A stretch of DNA of 64,000 bases from positions 744,001 through 808,000 of the forward strand of contig CAJFCJ010000017.1 of assembly GCA_904063045.1 (NCBI GenBank), in the 5' to 3' direction. Under the pieces are notes generated by a model. It ran no database searches. It had not been told where the DNA came from and saw only the letters and a program-made list of their open reading frames with translations. Shown piece by piece: positions 63,989 through 64,000 of this stretch. Numbering within the stretch: the stretch's first letter is position 1; every line of letters starts with the position of its first letter. This DNA is from Dimorphilus gyrociliatus. Lineage: Eukaryota; Annelida; Polychaeta; Dinophilidae. A program made the position numbers and the translations under genes.

Positions 63989-64000
63989 TCTAAAGTTGTA

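Overview
This window is nuclear DNA of an animal with a compact genome. It is AT-rich, and most introns are short (about 50-100 bp) with GT-AG ends. I recognise 15 multi-exon or single-exon protein genes by reading spliced frames, plus the last exon of a gene entering from the left and a large gene leaving on the right. The gene set (merlin, spartin, OXSR1/STK39, MAO, TMEM260, a TGN38/46-like protein, an Ig receptor, PAN/C-type-lectin/thrombospondin modules) is that of a bilaterian. A neuropeptide-like precursor, short introns and head-to-head promoters would suit a small-genome invertebrate such as a miniature annelid, but species assignment is inference only. I saw no transposon, rRNA, tRNA or CRISPR array.

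Layout, left to right. 13-123 (+): end of an unrecognised gene. 1347-3395 (+): PRPF19. 5171-13423 (-): Ig-domain membrane protein with one 4.8 kb intron of unusual composition. 15754-16149 (+): small secreted peptide precursor. 17995-19683 (+): merlin/NF2. 19986-20897 (-): C2H2 zinc-finger protein. 21194-22418 (-): DUSP12. 22864-24290 (+) and 24910-26690 (+): two tandem spartin paralogues, the first lacking the MIT domain. 26854-27714 (+): unknown coiled-coil protein. 27790-29828 (-): monoamine oxidase. 30329-31109 (-): ARL2. 31666-33762 (+): OXSR1/STK39 kinase. 33973-35816 (-): SF3A3. 36449-40012 (-): UGP2, carrying a minor-spliceosome (U12-type) intron. 40215-43921 (+): TMEM260 in 18 exons. 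44384-56484 (-): one giant gene of about 3,749 codons that joins several long reading frames. 57778-59978 (-): TGN38/46-like protein with a large DQPK minisatellite. 60408-63988 (-): multidomain lectin-like receptor, open to the right.

Most genes are conserved housekeeping genes without a shared pathway. PRPF19 and SF3A3 are both splicing factors. UGP2 and TMEM260 both touch glycosylation and share a roughly 200 bp promoter interval, which may be chance. DUSP12/spartin-like and ARL2/OXSR1 are also head-to-head pairs.

The right-hand third (44-64 kb) is the most novel part. The giant protein has an N-terminal membrane anchor, ankyrin repeats, a long charged coiled coil, 14 copies of an ETNIDD motif, about 34 tandem seven-residue GQLINEK units, a death-like fold and a PDZ-ligand-like C terminus. 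I know no described protein with this order. It is followed by the TGN38/46-like repeat protein and the PAN-lectin-TSP1 receptor.

Exon limits were derived by hand from splice signals, codon phase and remembered family sequences; no alignment or expression data were available.
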